Assembly: GCA_033794685.1 (NCBI GenBank) | Contig: JARAYZ010000002.1 | DNA length: 64,000 nucleotides | Origin: Lentzea sp033794685 | Lineage (GTDB): Bacteria > Actinomycetota > Actinomycetes > Mycobacteriales > Pseudonocardiaceae | Direction: 5' to 3' (one strand) | In this document: piece after piece, positions 48,330-56,894 of the stretch | Numbering within the stretch: position 1 is the first letter of the stretch | How the letters are laid out: each line of letters starts with the position of its first letter | The notes under the pieces: generated by a model | What the model was told of the DNA's origin: nothing | The model's input: only the letters and a program-made list of their open reading frames with translations | Database searches by the model: none | Translations under genes and position numbers: made by a program

Positions 48330-50699
48330 TCAGAGAAGCGAATGGGCCCGGTGCGGGGTCCAGCGCAGGTGCACGTTCCGGTCCGGCGGGTCGGCCCGCA
48401 GCAGGGACAACCGCGGGCGGACGGCGTCGGTGCGCGCGGACGGCGGTTTGCGGCTGCCCGCCCGGAACTGGACAGGCCACTCGGCCCGGTAGTCCTGTTC
48501 CGCCGCCGCGTGCAGCGTCCAGTGCGGGTCGTAGAGGTGGGTGCGGCCGATCGCGCACAGGTCGGCGCGACCCGCGAGCAGGATGGAGTTGACGTCGTCG
48601 TAGGAGGCGATGGCACCCACCGCGATGACGGCGGCGCCGGTGACCTCGTGACGGATCCGGTCCGCGAACGGGGTCTGGTAGCTGCGGCCGTAAGCAGGGC
48701 GTTCGTCTGCCGTGACCTGGCCGGTGGAGACGTCGATCGCGTTCGCGCCGTGGGCGATGAACGCGCGGGCGATCTCCACGGCGTCGTGCTCGGTGTTGCC
48801 GCCGTCGACCCAGTCGGTCGCGGAGATGCGCACGATCATCGGGCGCTCGGGCGGCCACACCGCGCGCACGGCGTCGAACACCTCCAGCGGGTACCTCAGA
48901 CGGTTCGCCAGCGAGCCGCCGTACTCGTCGGTGCGCTGGTTGGCCACCGGTGAGAGGAACGACGACAGCAGGTAGCCGTGCGCGCAGTGCAGTTCGAGCA
49001 GGTCGAACCCCGCTTCGGCACCACGTTCCGCCGCCGCGACGAACTCGGCGGTGATCCGGTCGAGGTCGGCGCGGGTCGCCTCGGACGGAACGGGTGATCC
49101 CGGGCCGTAGGGCAGCGCGGACGGACCGATGACGTCCCAGCCGCCCTCGGGCAGCGGTTCGTCCATGCCCTCCCACATCAGGCGGGTCGAGCCCTTGCGG
49201 CCGGAGTGGCCGAGCTGCAGCCCGATGCGGGCGGTGCTCCGCTCGTGGGCGAACGCCACGATCCGTGCCCACGAGTCGCGTTGCTCGTCGGTCCACAAGC
49301 CGGTGCAGCCGGGCGTGATGCGGCCTTCCGGCGAGACGCAGACCATCTCGGTCATGACCAGTCCCGCGCCGCCCATGGCCTTGGAGCCCAGGTGGACGAG
49401 GTGGAAGTCGCCGGGCACGCCGTCGGCCGCGGAGTACATGTCCATCGCCGAGACGATCACGCGGTTCTTGAGTTCGAGCTCTCCCAGGCGGAACGGCTGG
49501 AACATGGCCGGAGCCGTCTCGGTGAGCCCCTGGGAAGCGGCGAAGGCGGCGTCGACGCGGTCGGCGAACTCCGAGTCGCGGGTGCGGAGGTTGTCGTAGG
49601 TGATCCGGCGCGAGCGCGTGAGCAGGTTGAAGCAGAACCGGGTCGGCTCCTGCTCGGCGTACATGCCGATGTTCTCGAACCACTCCAGGGACGCCTGGGC
49701 GGCGCGCTGGGTGGATTCCACCACGGGGCGCCGTTCGGACTCGTAGGCCGTCAGCGCGGTCTCGACGTCAGGGTGTTCGTGCAGGCACGCGGCGAGGGCG
49801 AGCGAGTCCTCCATCGCGAGCTTCGTGCCGGAGCCGATGGAGAAGTGCGCGGTGTGCGCGGCGTCGCCGACGAGGACCAGGTTGCCGTCGTGCCAGCGAA
49901 CGTTCCGCACGGTGGTGAAGCTGAGCCACTTCGAGTTGTTGGCGAACACCTGGTGGCCCGCCAGCTCCTCCGCGAACAGCTCGCGGATCCGGTCGACGGC
50001 GCGTTCGTCCGAGACACCCGGCCCGAACTCCTCGGCGGTGTCGAAACCGGCGCGGCGCCAGACGTCCTCGTGCATCTCGACGATGAACGTGGAACCGCTG
50101 TCCGAGTAGGGGTAGCCGTGGACCTGCATGGTCCCCCACGGCGTGTCCTTGATGAAGAACTGGAACGCCTCGAACACGAGGTCCGTGCCGAGCCACATGT
50201 ACTTGTTGCGCCTGTGGTCCACAGTGGAGCGGAAGACCTCCGGTGAGGACTGCCGCACCAACGAGTTCACGCCGTCCGCGCCCACCACGAGGTCGTGGCT
50301 CGCGCGCAGGACCTCGACCGGCGGTGCGGGCGTCGAGTAGTGCACGACCACGCCGAGGTCACGGCACCGTTGCTGGAGCAGGTGGAGCAGCTCCTTGCGG
50401 CTCATCGCGGCGAACCCCTGCCCGCCCACGGTGTGACTCTCGCCGCGGTGGTGGATGTCGATGTCCGTCCACCGGGCGAACCGGCGGGACATGGCGTCGG
50501 CGAACTCCGGGTCGGCGTTCTCGATGCCGCCGAGCGTCTCGTCGGAGAACACCACGCCGAAGCCGAACGTCACGTCGGCTGCGTCGCGTTCCCAGATGGT
50601 GACGTCATGCGAAGGGTCGAGCTGCTTCATCAGCGCGGCGAAGTACAGGCCACCCGGGCCACCACCGACGACAGCGATCCTCTTGGGTGCGACCTTCAC
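48330..50699 (-). CDS. Bifunctional FAD monooxygenase / old-yellow-enzyme reductase (salicylyl-CoA 5-hydroxylase / 2-aminobenzoyl-CoA monooxygenase-reductase type)
   Basis: The 789-residue protein is a fusion. Residues 1-390 are a group A flavin monooxygenase (RIAVVGGGPGGLYFAALMKQ, GADGVNSLVRQ, GDAAHTAHFSIGSGTKLAMED). Residues 398-785 are an OYE-like NADH:flavin oxidoreductase (FRLGELELKNRVIVSAMDMY, HCAHGYLLSSFLSP). This pairing is diagnostic of enzymes acting on CoA-thioesters of 2-aminobenzoate (Azoarcus) or salicylate (Streptomyces SdgC type): the first part hydroxylates at C5, the second reduces or assists. GTG at 50699 overlaps the ligase stop by GTGA. Confidence 0.9.
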   Translation of the reverse strand: MKVAPKRIAVVGGGPGGLYFAALMKQLDPSHDVTIWERDAADVTFGFGVVFSDETLGGIENADPEFADAMSRRFARWTDIDIHHRGESHTVGGQGFAAMSRKELLHLLQQRCRDLGVVVHYSTPAPPVEVLRASHDLVVGADGVNSLVRQSSPEVFRSTVDHRRNKYMWLGTDLVFEAFQFFIKDTPWGTMQVHGYPYSDSGSTFIVEMHEDVWRRAGFDTAEEFGPGVSDERAVDRIRELFAEELAGHQVFANNSKWLSFTTVRNVRWHDGNLVLVGDAAHTAHFSIGSGTKLAMEDSLALAACLHEHPDVETALTAYESERRPVVESTQRAAQASLEWFENIGMYAEQEPTRFCFNLLTRSRRITYDNLRTRDSEFADRVDAAFAASQGLTETAPAMFQPFRLGELELKNRVIVSAMDMYSAADGVPGDFHLVHLGSKAMGGAGLVMTEMVCVSPEGRITPGCTGLWTDEQRDSWARIVAFAHERSTARIGLQLGHSGRKGSTRLMWEGMDEPLPEGGWDVIGPSALPYGPGSPVPSEATRADLDRITAEFVAAAERGAEAGFDLLELHCAHGYLLSSFLSPVANQRTDEYGGSLANRLRYPLEVFDAVRAVWPPERPMIVRISATDWVDGGNTEHDAVEIARAFIAHGANAIDVSTGQVTADERPAYGRSYQTPFADRIRHEVTGAAVIAVGAIASYDDVNSILLAGRADLCAIGRTHLYDPHWTLHAAAEQDYRAEWPVQFRAGSRKPPSARTDAVRPRLSLLRADPPDRNVHLRWTPHRAHSLL

Positions 50700-52282
50700 G
50701 CCGGCACCTCCTCCTCGACGATCTTGCGGAGGGCGAAGCGCTGCAGCTTGCCGCTCGCGTTGCGGGGCAACGAGGTCCGGAAGCGAACCTCGCGCGGGTA
50801 CTTGTACGGCGCGATGGTGTGCTTCACGTGGTCCTGGATCTCGCGAGCCTTCGCCTCGTCGCCCACGACGCCCTCGCGCAGCACCACGAACGCGCAGACG
50901 ACCGAGCCGCGTTCGTCGTCCGGTTTGGCGACGACGGCGGACTCCAGCACGTCCGGGTGGGTGTCGATGGCCTCCTCGACCTCGGGCCCGCCGATGTTGT
51001 AACCGGAGGACACGATCATGTGGTCGCTGCGGGCGTGGTAGTGGAAGTAGCCGTCCTCGTCGCGGTGGAAGACGTCGCCGGTGACGTTCCAGCCGTTCAC
51101 CACGTAGTCCTTCTGCCGCTCGTCGTCGAGGTAGCGGCACCCGACGGGGCCGATCACGGCGAGCCGTCCGGGTTCGCCGGGACCGAGCTCCTCACCGGCG
51201 GCGCCGAGCACGGTGGCGCGGTAGCCCGGCACAGGTGTGCCCGTGGAGCCCGGCCGGATGTCGTCACCGGCGGCGGAGATGAAGATGTGCAACAGTTCCG
51301 TGGCGCCGATGCCGTCGATCACGCGGAGTCCGAGGCGGTCGTGCAGCCGTTGCCAGGTCTCCTGCGGGATGTGCTCGCCGGCCGACACCGCGGTCCGCAG
51401 GCCGGAGAGCTTCGCGTCGACGCCGTCGCGCAGGATCGCCTTGTACGCGGTCGGCGCCGTCGCTAGCACCGTGACTCCGTGCTGCTGAACGAAGTCCGCG
51501 ACCTGGGCGGGCGTACCGGCCTCGGTCAGCAGCGCGCAGGCACCGGCGCGCAACGGGAACACGACGAGCATGCCGAGGCCGAACGTGAAGGCGAACGGAG
51601 CTGTGCACGCGACGACGTCGTTCTCGTTCAGCCGCAGCACATGCCGGCCGAACGTGTTGTCGATGGACAGGACGTCGCGGTGGAAGTGCACGGTGATCTT
51701 CGGTGATCCGGTGCTGCCGGACGTCGGCGCGAGCAGTGCCACGTCGTCGGCGGCGGTGTCCACGGCGGTGAACTCCCCCGGCTTGGTCGCGGCGAGCACC
51801 TGGAGGTCGTCGTAGTCCACCACGGTCAGCGACGTCAGTTCTCGGACGTCGGCGGTGAAGCGCGGGTCGACCAGCGCGATCGACGGCCGGGTCCGCTCGA
51901 CGACCGGCAGGAGCTCGCGGGTCCTCAGCGCGGCCATGGTCGTCACCGCGACACCACCGGCCTTCAGGACGCCGAGCCACGCCGCCACGGTCCACGGGTT
52001 GTTGGGCGAGCGCAGCAGAACCCGTTGCCCTGCAACGAGACCGAGGTCCTCGACGAGCACCTGGGCCACCTGGTTCGCACGGGTCCGCAGCTCGCCGTAG
52101 GTCCAGACCTCACCGGCGGGGGTGCGCAGCGCCGGGCGGTCGGGGCCGAACCGCGCCACCGGGACGTCGATCAGTTCGGTGGCGGCGTTGAGCCTGGCCG
52201 GGTACTCCAGTTCGGGCGTCGTGAACTCGATCGCCGGCCACAGCGCCGAGGGAGGTAAGTGGTCACGGGCGAAGGTGTCCAT
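50696..52282 (-). CDS. Aryl-CoA ligase, 2-aminobenzoate-CoA ligase type
   Basis: 528-residue ANL-superfamily enzyme with P-loop TSGSTGSPK near residue 190, GIGATELLH, TGDVF and C-terminal NASGKLQRF with the catalytic Lys. The start MDTFARDHLPPSALWPAIEF and YPARLNAATELID match 2-aminobenzoate-CoA ligases of the AbmG type. Makes the CoA thioester that the following fusion enzyme uses. Anthranilate and salicylate cannot be separated by motif alone. GGAAGGA upstream of the ATG. Confidence 0.88.
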   Translation of the reverse strand: MDTFARDHLPPSALWPAIEFTTPELEYPARLNAATELIDVPVARFGPDRPALRTPAGEVWTYGELRTRANQVAQVLVEDLGLVAGQRVLLRSPNNPWTVAAWLGVLKAGGVAVTTMAALRTRELLPVVERTRPSIALVDPRFTADVRELTSLTVVDYDDLQVLAATKPGEFTAVDTAADDVALLAPTSGSTGSPKITVHFHRDVLSIDNTFGRHVLRLNENDVVACTAPFAFTFGLGMLVVFPLRAGACALLTEAGTPAQVADFVQQHGVTVLATAPTAYKAILRDGVDAKLSGLRTAVSAGEHIPQETWQRLHDRLGLRVIDGIGATELLHIFISAAGDDIRPGSTGTPVPGYRATVLGAAGEELGPGEPGRLAVIGPVGCRYLDDERQKDYVVNGWNVTGDVFHRDEDGYFHYHARSDHMIVSSGYNIGGPEVEEAIDTHPDVLESAVVAKPDDERGSVVCAFVVLREGVVGDEAKAREIQDHVKHTIAPYKYPREVRFRTSLPRNASGKLQRFALRKIVEEEVPA

Positions 52283-52307
52283 GGTGGGTCCTTCCGCGGG
52301 CGGCGGG

Positions 52308-53195
52308 TCAGGAAGCGCGGATCATGCCCTCCTGGGCAACGGTCGCGAGGTGGAGGCCATCGCGGGTGAAGAAGCGGCCGTGTCCCAGGCCACGGCCGTC
52401 GTCAGCGGCGACGGCCTCCTGCACGTAGAGCAGCCAGTCGTCGACCGGGCCCGCGCGGTGGAACCACATGGCGTGGTCGAGGCTCGCGGTGACGAGGCCC
52501 GGCCGGGCCCACGGCAGGTCGAGCACCCGCAGGATCGGCTCGAGGATCGTGTAGTCGCAGACGTAGGCCAGCGCGGCGAGGTCCCGCTGGGCGTCGGTCA
52601 GTCCGTCGACGGGCCTCAGCGGGTCGAACGGCTTGATCCACACCGCCTGGTGCGGCACCTTGTCGCCCTCGACCTCGAGGTAGACGGGGCCGGGTACGTG
52701 CCGCATGTCGAAGCTGCGGCCCGCCGACCAGTAGGCCTGCGACTCCTCGGTCATCGTGCCGCCGGAGCGTCCGGCGAGGAGGTCCGCGGTGCTCGGCAGC
52801 GCGTCCGGGCCGGGCAAGGCCGCGGTCTCGGCCTGGAAGCTGCCGCCCGGTTCTCCCGCGGCGAAGTTCGCGAGGCAGACGTAGAGGGGCTTGCCGTTCT
52901 GGTAGCCGCGGACCTGCCGGGTGCTGTAGCCGCGGCCGTCGCGCAGCACCTCGACCTCGTAGCGCACCGGGGCGCCGATGTCGGCCGGGCGCAGGAAGTA
53001 GCTGTGCATCGAGTGCAGCGTCTTGCCGTCGGTGACCGAGCGCATGGCGGCGGCAGCGGCGGCGGCGACCAGGTCCCCGCCGTAGGCCTTGGGCCACGGG
53101 CAGGGCTGGGTGACGGCGGTGAAGGCCAGGTCGAAGTGCTCCGGCTCGGCTTTCTCCAGCGCGATGGCCTCGGTGAAGGTCTTCGAGGTCGTCAT
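52308..53195 (-). CDS. Acyl-CoA thioesterase II (TesB type)
   Basis: 295-residue double hot-dog enzyme: VTQPCPWPKAYGGDLVAAAA, HSMHSYFLRPADIGAPVRYE, SLDHAMWFHR near 245 (conserved Asp-His) and the C-terminal GHGRFFTRDGLHLATVAQEG. In this operon it most simply hydrolyses 5-hydroxylated aryl-CoA to the free acid, gentisate or 5-hydroxyanthranilate. ATG overlaps the cupin stop by ATGA. The gene lies 25 bp upstream of the ligase. Confidence 0.87.
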   Translation of the reverse strand: MTTSKTFTEAIALEKAEPEHFDLAFTAVTQPCPWPKAYGGDLVAAAAAAAMRSVTDGKTLHSMHSYFLRPADIGAPVRYEVEVLRDGRGYSTRQVRGYQNGKPLYVCLANFAAGEPGGSFQAETAALPGPDALPSTADLLAGRSGGTMTEESQAYWSAGRSFDMRHVPGPVYLEVEGDKVPHQAVWIKPFDPLRPVDGLTDAQRDLAALAYVCDYTILEPILRVLDLPWARPGLVTASLDHAMWFHRAGPVDDWLLYVQEAVAADDGRGLGHGRFFTRDGLHLATVAQEGMIRAS

Positions 53196-53674
53196 CGGGT
53201 CAGCCAGTCGCGCAGGTCCTCGTCCGGGACGTCGTCGAGGTTCACGACGATGTTCTCCGGTGTCCGCGTGGTCATCCACGTGAGCGGGTTGTTGCGGTCG
53301 AGGTTGCACTCGATGTGCGGCATGAACGGGGGCACGAACACCCAGTCGCCCTCCTCCATGTCGAGGTAGTCCTCGAACTTCTCGCCGAAGTAGATCCGGG
53401 CGCGGCCGGACAGCACGTACCCGCCGGTCTCGGCCTCACCGTGGTGGTGGGTGACCGAGCGGTAGCCGGGTTCGTTGGTGACCTTCCCGAACCACAGCCT
53501 CCTCGCCGGGGTGTGCTGGATGCTCACGCCCGAGACCCGGATCGCGCCGCCGGAGTTCGCGGTGTCCGGGTTCTCGGCGCCACCGCGCGTGACGACCGGC
53601 GCGACCAGGCCGCTGGGCAGCCGGTACATCGAGTTGTCGCCGTCGAGCTGGTACTTGCTCAGGTCGGGCTCCAT
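53192..53674 (-). CDS. Single-domain cupin, candidate ring-cleaving dioxygenase
   Basis: 160 residues with the two cupin motifs: SVTHHHGEAETGGYVLSGRA (His-His-His-Gly-Glu metal ligands) and FVPPFMPHIECN (third His). Length is about half of the bicupin gentisate 1,2-dioxygenases, but single-cupin dioxygenases acting on 5-substituted salicylates are known. First gene of the minus-strand operon of ligase, fusion and thioesterase, so it probably opens the ring of the 5-hydroxylated product. No clear ribosome site; the mRNA may be leaderless. Confidence 0.8.
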   Translation of the reverse strand: MEPDLSKYQLDGDNSMYRLPSGLVAPVVTRGGAENPDTANSGGAIRVSGVSIQHTPARRLWFGKVTNEPGYRSVTHHHGEAETGGYVLSGRARIYFGEKFEDYLDMEEGDWVFVPPFMPHIECNLDRNNPLTWMTTRTPENIVVNLDDVPDEDLRDWLTR

Positions 53675-53678
53675 ATCT

Positions 53679-53694
53679 CGTATTCTTCACGACC
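53679..53694. promoter_or_regulatory. CGTATTC...CACGA element upstream of the cupin gene
   Basis: CGTATTCTTCACGACC lies between the divergent cupin and RidA genes. A similar element (CGTATTC and CACGA, wider spacing) lies upstream of the FAH gene at 54140-54160. Both could be sites for the PaaX-type regulator encoded in the cluster. Confidence 0.4.
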
Positions 53695-53714
53695 GTCAGA
53701 TAGTGTCAATACTC

Positions 53715-54131
53715 ATGAGGCCAGCAGCAGTGAACCCGGCCAGCCTTCCTGCGCCGAGCGGTTACTCCCACGGCACCCTCGCCGGCACCACCCTGTACCT
53801 CGGCGGGCAGACCGCCCTGGACGCGGACATGAAGATCGTCCCGGGCGGGATCGTCGAACAGTTCCGGCAGGCGTTCGGCAACGTGCTCACCACGTTGCGC
53901 GCGGCCGGTGGCGAGCCGGAAGACCTGGTCAGCATCACGATCTACCTCACCGACATCCCCGACTACCAGGCCCACGGCAAGGAGATCGGCAAGGCGTGGC
54001 GCGAGCTCGCCGGACCCGTCTACCCGGCCATGGCGGGCATCGGCTGCACCGCGCTGTGGCAGCCCGAGGCGCTCATCGAGATCCTCGGTGTCGCGGTGAT
54101 CCCCGAGGAGCGGCTGGTCAGGCCGAGCTGA
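53715..54131 (+). CDS. RidA-family enamine/imine deaminase
   Basis: 138 residues: PAPSGYSHGTLAGTTLYLGG, VEQFRQAFGNVLTTLRAAGG and CTALWQPEALIEILGVAVIP. The Arg/Glu of the RidA deaminase type differ here, as usual for Rid subfamilies in catabolic operons. Homologues hydrolyse reactive enamines or imines. Its presence argues for an amino-substituted aromatic substrate. It diverges from the cupin gene and lacks a ribosome site; a leaderless start is likely. Confidence 0.87.
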   Translation: MRPAAVNPASLPAPSGYSHGTLAGTTLYLGGQTALDADMKIVPGGIVEQFRQAFGNVLTTLRAAGGEPEDLVSITIYLTDIPDYQAHGKEIGKAWRELAGPVYPAMAGIGCTALWQPEALIEILGVAVIPEERLVRPS

Positions 54132-54139
54132 ATCGATAG

Positions 54140-54160
54140 CGTATTCATGATCCACGAAAC
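54140..54160. promoter_or_regulatory. CGTATTC...CACGA element upstream of the FAH gene
   Basis: CGTATTCATGATCCACGAAA repeats the two halves of the element at 53679-53694. It is 30-50 bp upstream of the FAH start. Confidence 0.35.
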
Positions 54161-54189
54161 GTGAACGCGATATCCGAGGAGGTGCGCGG

Positions 54190-55065
54190 GTGAAGCTCGC
54201 AGCTGTGACAGTCGGCGGAGTGCGGCGCGCGGCGGTGGTCGACGAGACGAGACGTCTCGTCTCGGTGTTGTCCACCACGGTCGACGACATCGTGCGCGGG
54301 GCACCGGCCGACGTGGCCGGCGCCGAGGTGCTGCCGCTGGCCGAGGTGCGGCTGGAGGCGCCGTTGCACCGCTTCAACCGCGACATCCTGTGCACCGGCT
54401 GGAACTACTGGGACCACTTCGACGAGTCCGCGGGCAAGCGCGAGGGCCAAGACCCGGTCTCCCGTCCGCTGCGGCCGACCTTCTTCACCAAGGGCCCGGA
54501 CACCGTCATCGGCCCGTCCGACCCCATCGCGTACGACCCGGCGGTGTCCCAGAAGTGGGACTACGAGGCGGAGATCGCGATGGTCATCGGGCGCGACGGC
54601 CGGTCGATCCCGGAGGAGAAGGCGCTGGACCACGTGTTCGGCTTCCTCGTCGCGAACGACGTCTCGCAGCGCGACCTGCAACGCGCGCACGGCGGCCAGT
54701 GGCTCAAGGGCAAGAGCCTCGACGCGACGATGCCGCTCGGCCCGTGGCTGACCACCACCGACTCCGTCGACCTGACGGGGATGCGGGTCCAGTGCGAGGT
54801 CAACGGCGTGCTGCTGCAGGACGCGTCGAGCGAGCAGATGGCGTTCTCGTTCGCTCAGATCATCGCCGAGCTCAGCCAGGGCATGACCCTGCGCGCGGGC
54901 GACGTGATCCTGACCGGCACCCCCAGCGGCGTCGGCAACGCCCGTGAGCCGCAGCTCTTCCTGCGTGACGGCGACGTCGTGGTGACGCGGGTCAGCGGCC
55001 TGGGCGAACTGCGCAACACCGTCACGCTGACGGACCTGGGTGGGCCGGGCGTTAAGCTCGGCTGA
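54190..55065 (+). CDS. Fumarylacetoacetate-hydrolase-family protein (fumarylpyruvate hydrolase type)
   Basis: 291-residue FAH fold: CTGWNYWDHFDE, TFFTKGPDTVIGPSDPIAYD, DYEAEIAMVIGRDGR (metal-binding Glu-x-Glu), and GDVILTGTPSGVGNAR. Members split acylpyruvates that arise after gentisate-type cleavage, giving fumarate or maleate plus pyruvate. GTG start with GAGGAGG upstream. Follows the RidA gene by 58 bp in the same direction, so the two are probably cotranscribed. Confidence 0.9.
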   Translation: MKLAAVTVGGVRRAAVVDETRRLVSVLSTTVDDIVRGAPADVAGAEVLPLAEVRLEAPLHRFNRDILCTGWNYWDHFDESAGKREGQDPVSRPLRPTFFTKGPDTVIGPSDPIAYDPAVSQKWDYEAEIAMVIGRDGRSIPEEKALDHVFGFLVANDVSQRDLQRAHGGQWLKGKSLDATMPLGPWLTTTDSVDLTGMRVQCEVNGVLLQDASSEQMAFSFAQIIAELSQGMTLRAGDVILTGTPSGVGNAREPQLFLRDGDVVVTRVSGLGELRNTVTLTDLGGPGVKLG

Positions 55066-55099
55066 TCAAGGTGAGGAGAGGGCACTGGACGTCGCGGAC

Positions 55100-55924
55100 A
55101 TGACCGTGGAAGCCGCGGCTCCCGCCGGGCGCGACCGGCTCGGCCCGCTGATCATCACGATCTTCGGCCTCTACGCGCGCGGCGAGCACAACTGGCTCTC
55201 CGTCGCCTCCGTCGTCCAGCTCATGGCCGACCTGGGCGTGGAGGGCCAGGCGGTGAGGTCGTCGATCTCGCGCCTGAAGCGCCGGGGCGTCGTGCGGGCC
55301 GAACGCCGCGACGGCGCCGGTTACGCGCTGGCCGAACCCACCCTGGAGACGCTGGCCGAGGGCGACACCCGCATCTTCGAACGCCGCCGCGCCACCGCCG
55401 AGGACGGGTGGCTGGTCGTCGTCTTCTCCGTGCCCGAGTCCGAACGCGACAAGCGCCACGCCCTGCGCACCAGCCTGATCCAGCTCGGTTTCGGCACCAC
55501 GGCCCCCGGTGTGTGGGTGGCACCGGGCAACCTCGCGACGGAGACCCGTCGCACCCTGGAGCGCCGCGGCCTGTCCGAGTTCGTCGACATCTTCGCGGGG
55601 CACCACTTCGCGTTCGGCGACCTGCGCTCGAAGGTGCGCGCCTGGTGGGACCTCGACGAGCTGACCGACCTGTACGCGGACTTCCTGCGCCGCCACCGTC
55701 CCGTTCTGGATGCCGGCGTCATCTCACCGGAGCAGGCCTTCCAGACCTACGTCCCGATGCTCACGGCGTGGCGGCGCCTGCCGTACAGCGACCCGGGTCT
55801 CCCCCTGTCGCTGCTGCCTCCCGGCTGGAACGGCGTCACGGCCGAGGCCCTGTTCGGGGAGCTCAACGCCACCCTGAGCGCTCCGGCCCGCGAGCACGCC
55901 CTGGCCGTGATCCACGGTCGTTAG
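55100..55924 (+). CDS. PaaX-family transcriptional regulator
   Basis: 274 residues. PaaX signature GPLIITIFGLYAR then SVASVVQLMADLGVEGQAVR, SSISRLKRRGVVRAERR, and the central KRHALRTSLIQLGFGTTAPG and C-terminal domains. PaaX proteins repress aromatic-acid operons and release DNA on binding an aryl-CoA. Last gene of the RidA-FAH transcript. ATG 55100 is 18 bases after GAGGAGAGGG, so an internal or alternative start may be used. Ends on TTAG overlapping the convergent VanY-like gene. Confidence 0.9.
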   Translation: MTVEAAAPAGRDRLGPLIITIFGLYARGEHNWLSVASVVQLMADLGVEGQAVRSSISRLKRRGVVRAERRDGAGYALAEPTLETLAEGDTRIFERRRATAEDGWLVVVFSVPESERDKRHALRTSLIQLGFGTTAPGVWVAPGNLATETRRTLERRGLSEFVDIFAGHHFAFGDLRSKVRAWWDLDELTDLYADFLRRHRPVLDAGVISPEQAFQTYVPMLTAWRRLPYSDPGLPLSLLPPGWNGVTAEALFGELNATLSAPAREHALAVIHGR

Positions 55925-56439
55925 CCGGCGTTGCTCTGCGGCTGCGGGCACTGGCCACCGGGTGTCGTCAGCAGCTCGAAGTGCCACATCTCGTTGGCGT
56001 AGGCCTGGCACAACCCGTAGTCCGAGCCGTGCTGGATGAGCCAGTCGTCGGCGTTGGTCGGCCCGATGTCGATCGCCTTGCCCGTGACGTGCGCCGACTT
56101 CTCCGGCGGGTGCACCCACCGCAGCGCCTCGTCCTTGCTGCGGTACAGGTCGATCGCCTCGTCGAGCAGCCGCTGCTGGTACTCGGCGCTGCGCCAGCCC
56201 GACGTCACCCGGAACTCGACGCCCTTCAGCAACGCGTCGGCGGCGGCCTTGCGCATGGCGGCCAGCAACGCCGGGTCGAGGTTCGCGATGGCGGCGTGCC
56301 CGTCGTCGTCCAGCGAGATGGTCTCGTTCTTCGGGATGCTGCCGTCGCCGGTCGTCTTCACCCGCGTGCTCGTGTGAGTGCCTGTCATCTGCGGGCCCGC
56401 GGGTGTGCAACCCGTCACCATCACGAGCAGGAGCATCAT
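55921..56439 (-). CDS. VanY/M15-type D-alanyl-D-alanine carboxypeptidase, lipoprotein
   Basis: The ATG at 56439 has AAAGGA six bases upstream and starts MMLLLVMVTGCTPAG, with a lipobox Cys at residue 11. The M15 metallopeptidase motifs are SAHVTGKAIDIGP (His and Asp zinc ligands) and EMWHFEL (third His). It trims peptidoglycan pentapeptides outside the membrane. The catalytic Glu precedes WHF. Length 172 residues, normal for the family. No vanHAX genes nearby. Confidence 0.88.
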   Translation of the reverse strand: MMLLLVMVTGCTPAGPQMTGTHTSTRVKTTGDGSIPKNETISLDDDGHAAIANLDPALLAAMRKAAADALLKGVEFRVTSGWRSAEYQQRLLDEAIDLYRSKDEALRWVHPPEKSAHVTGKAIDIGPTNADDWLIQHGSDYGLCQAYANEMWHFELLTTPGGQCPQPQSNAG

Positions 56440-56549
56440 CGCAATTCCTTTACCAGCCACGACTTCGAGCTTTCCGGAGCGATGTCCCCGGACGGCCAGC
56501 GGAATGTGCTCGTTGTGCAACGAACAGTCGACTGCGTAGAACGGTGATC

Positions 56550-56894
56550 ATGAGTTCCCGGATCACCGTGTGCCGCGGCTGCTGCTGCGGCACCGCGCGC
56601 AAGCACCCCGAGGTCGACCACGACCACCAGCTCGCGGTGCTGCGGGAGCGGATCCCCTCCGTGCTCGTGGCCGACTGCCTGGACGCGTGCGAGTCGTCGA
56701 ACGTGGTCGTCGTGCGGCCCAGTCCCGCCGCCCGTGCGGTCGGGGCGCGGGCGGTGTGGGTCGGGTCCGTGCTGGACGACGAGACGGTGGAGGGCGTGAT
56801 CGACTGGGTCGACGCGGGCGGGCCGGGCGTCGCCCCCGCGCCGCCCTCACTCGCCTCCCGGATCGTGCCCGCTCCCGGAGGGTCCAAGACATGA
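56550..56894 (+). CDS. (2Fe-2S) thioredoxin-like ferredoxin
   Basis: 114 residues beginning MSSRITVCRGCCCGTARKHP, a Cys-rich motif, and later VADCLDACESSNVVVVRPSP. This is the CxxCCG...CLDACE pattern of thioredoxin-fold [2Fe-2S] ferredoxins. Likely carries electrons to a redox partner. The stop overlaps the peroxidase ATG (ATGA), so the two are translationally coupled; a functional link is likely. Confidence 0.83.
   Translation: MSSRITVCRGCCCGTARKHPEVDHDHQLAVLRERIPSVLVADCLDACESSNVVVVRPSPAARAVGARAVWVGSVLDDETVEGVIDWVDAGGPGVAPAPPSLASRIVPAPGGSKT

Noticed and set aside
50700..51140. N-terminal extension of the fused monooxygenase
   Set aside because: The open frame continues upstream over the ligase gene, but the family start and the GTGA overlap place the start at 50699.
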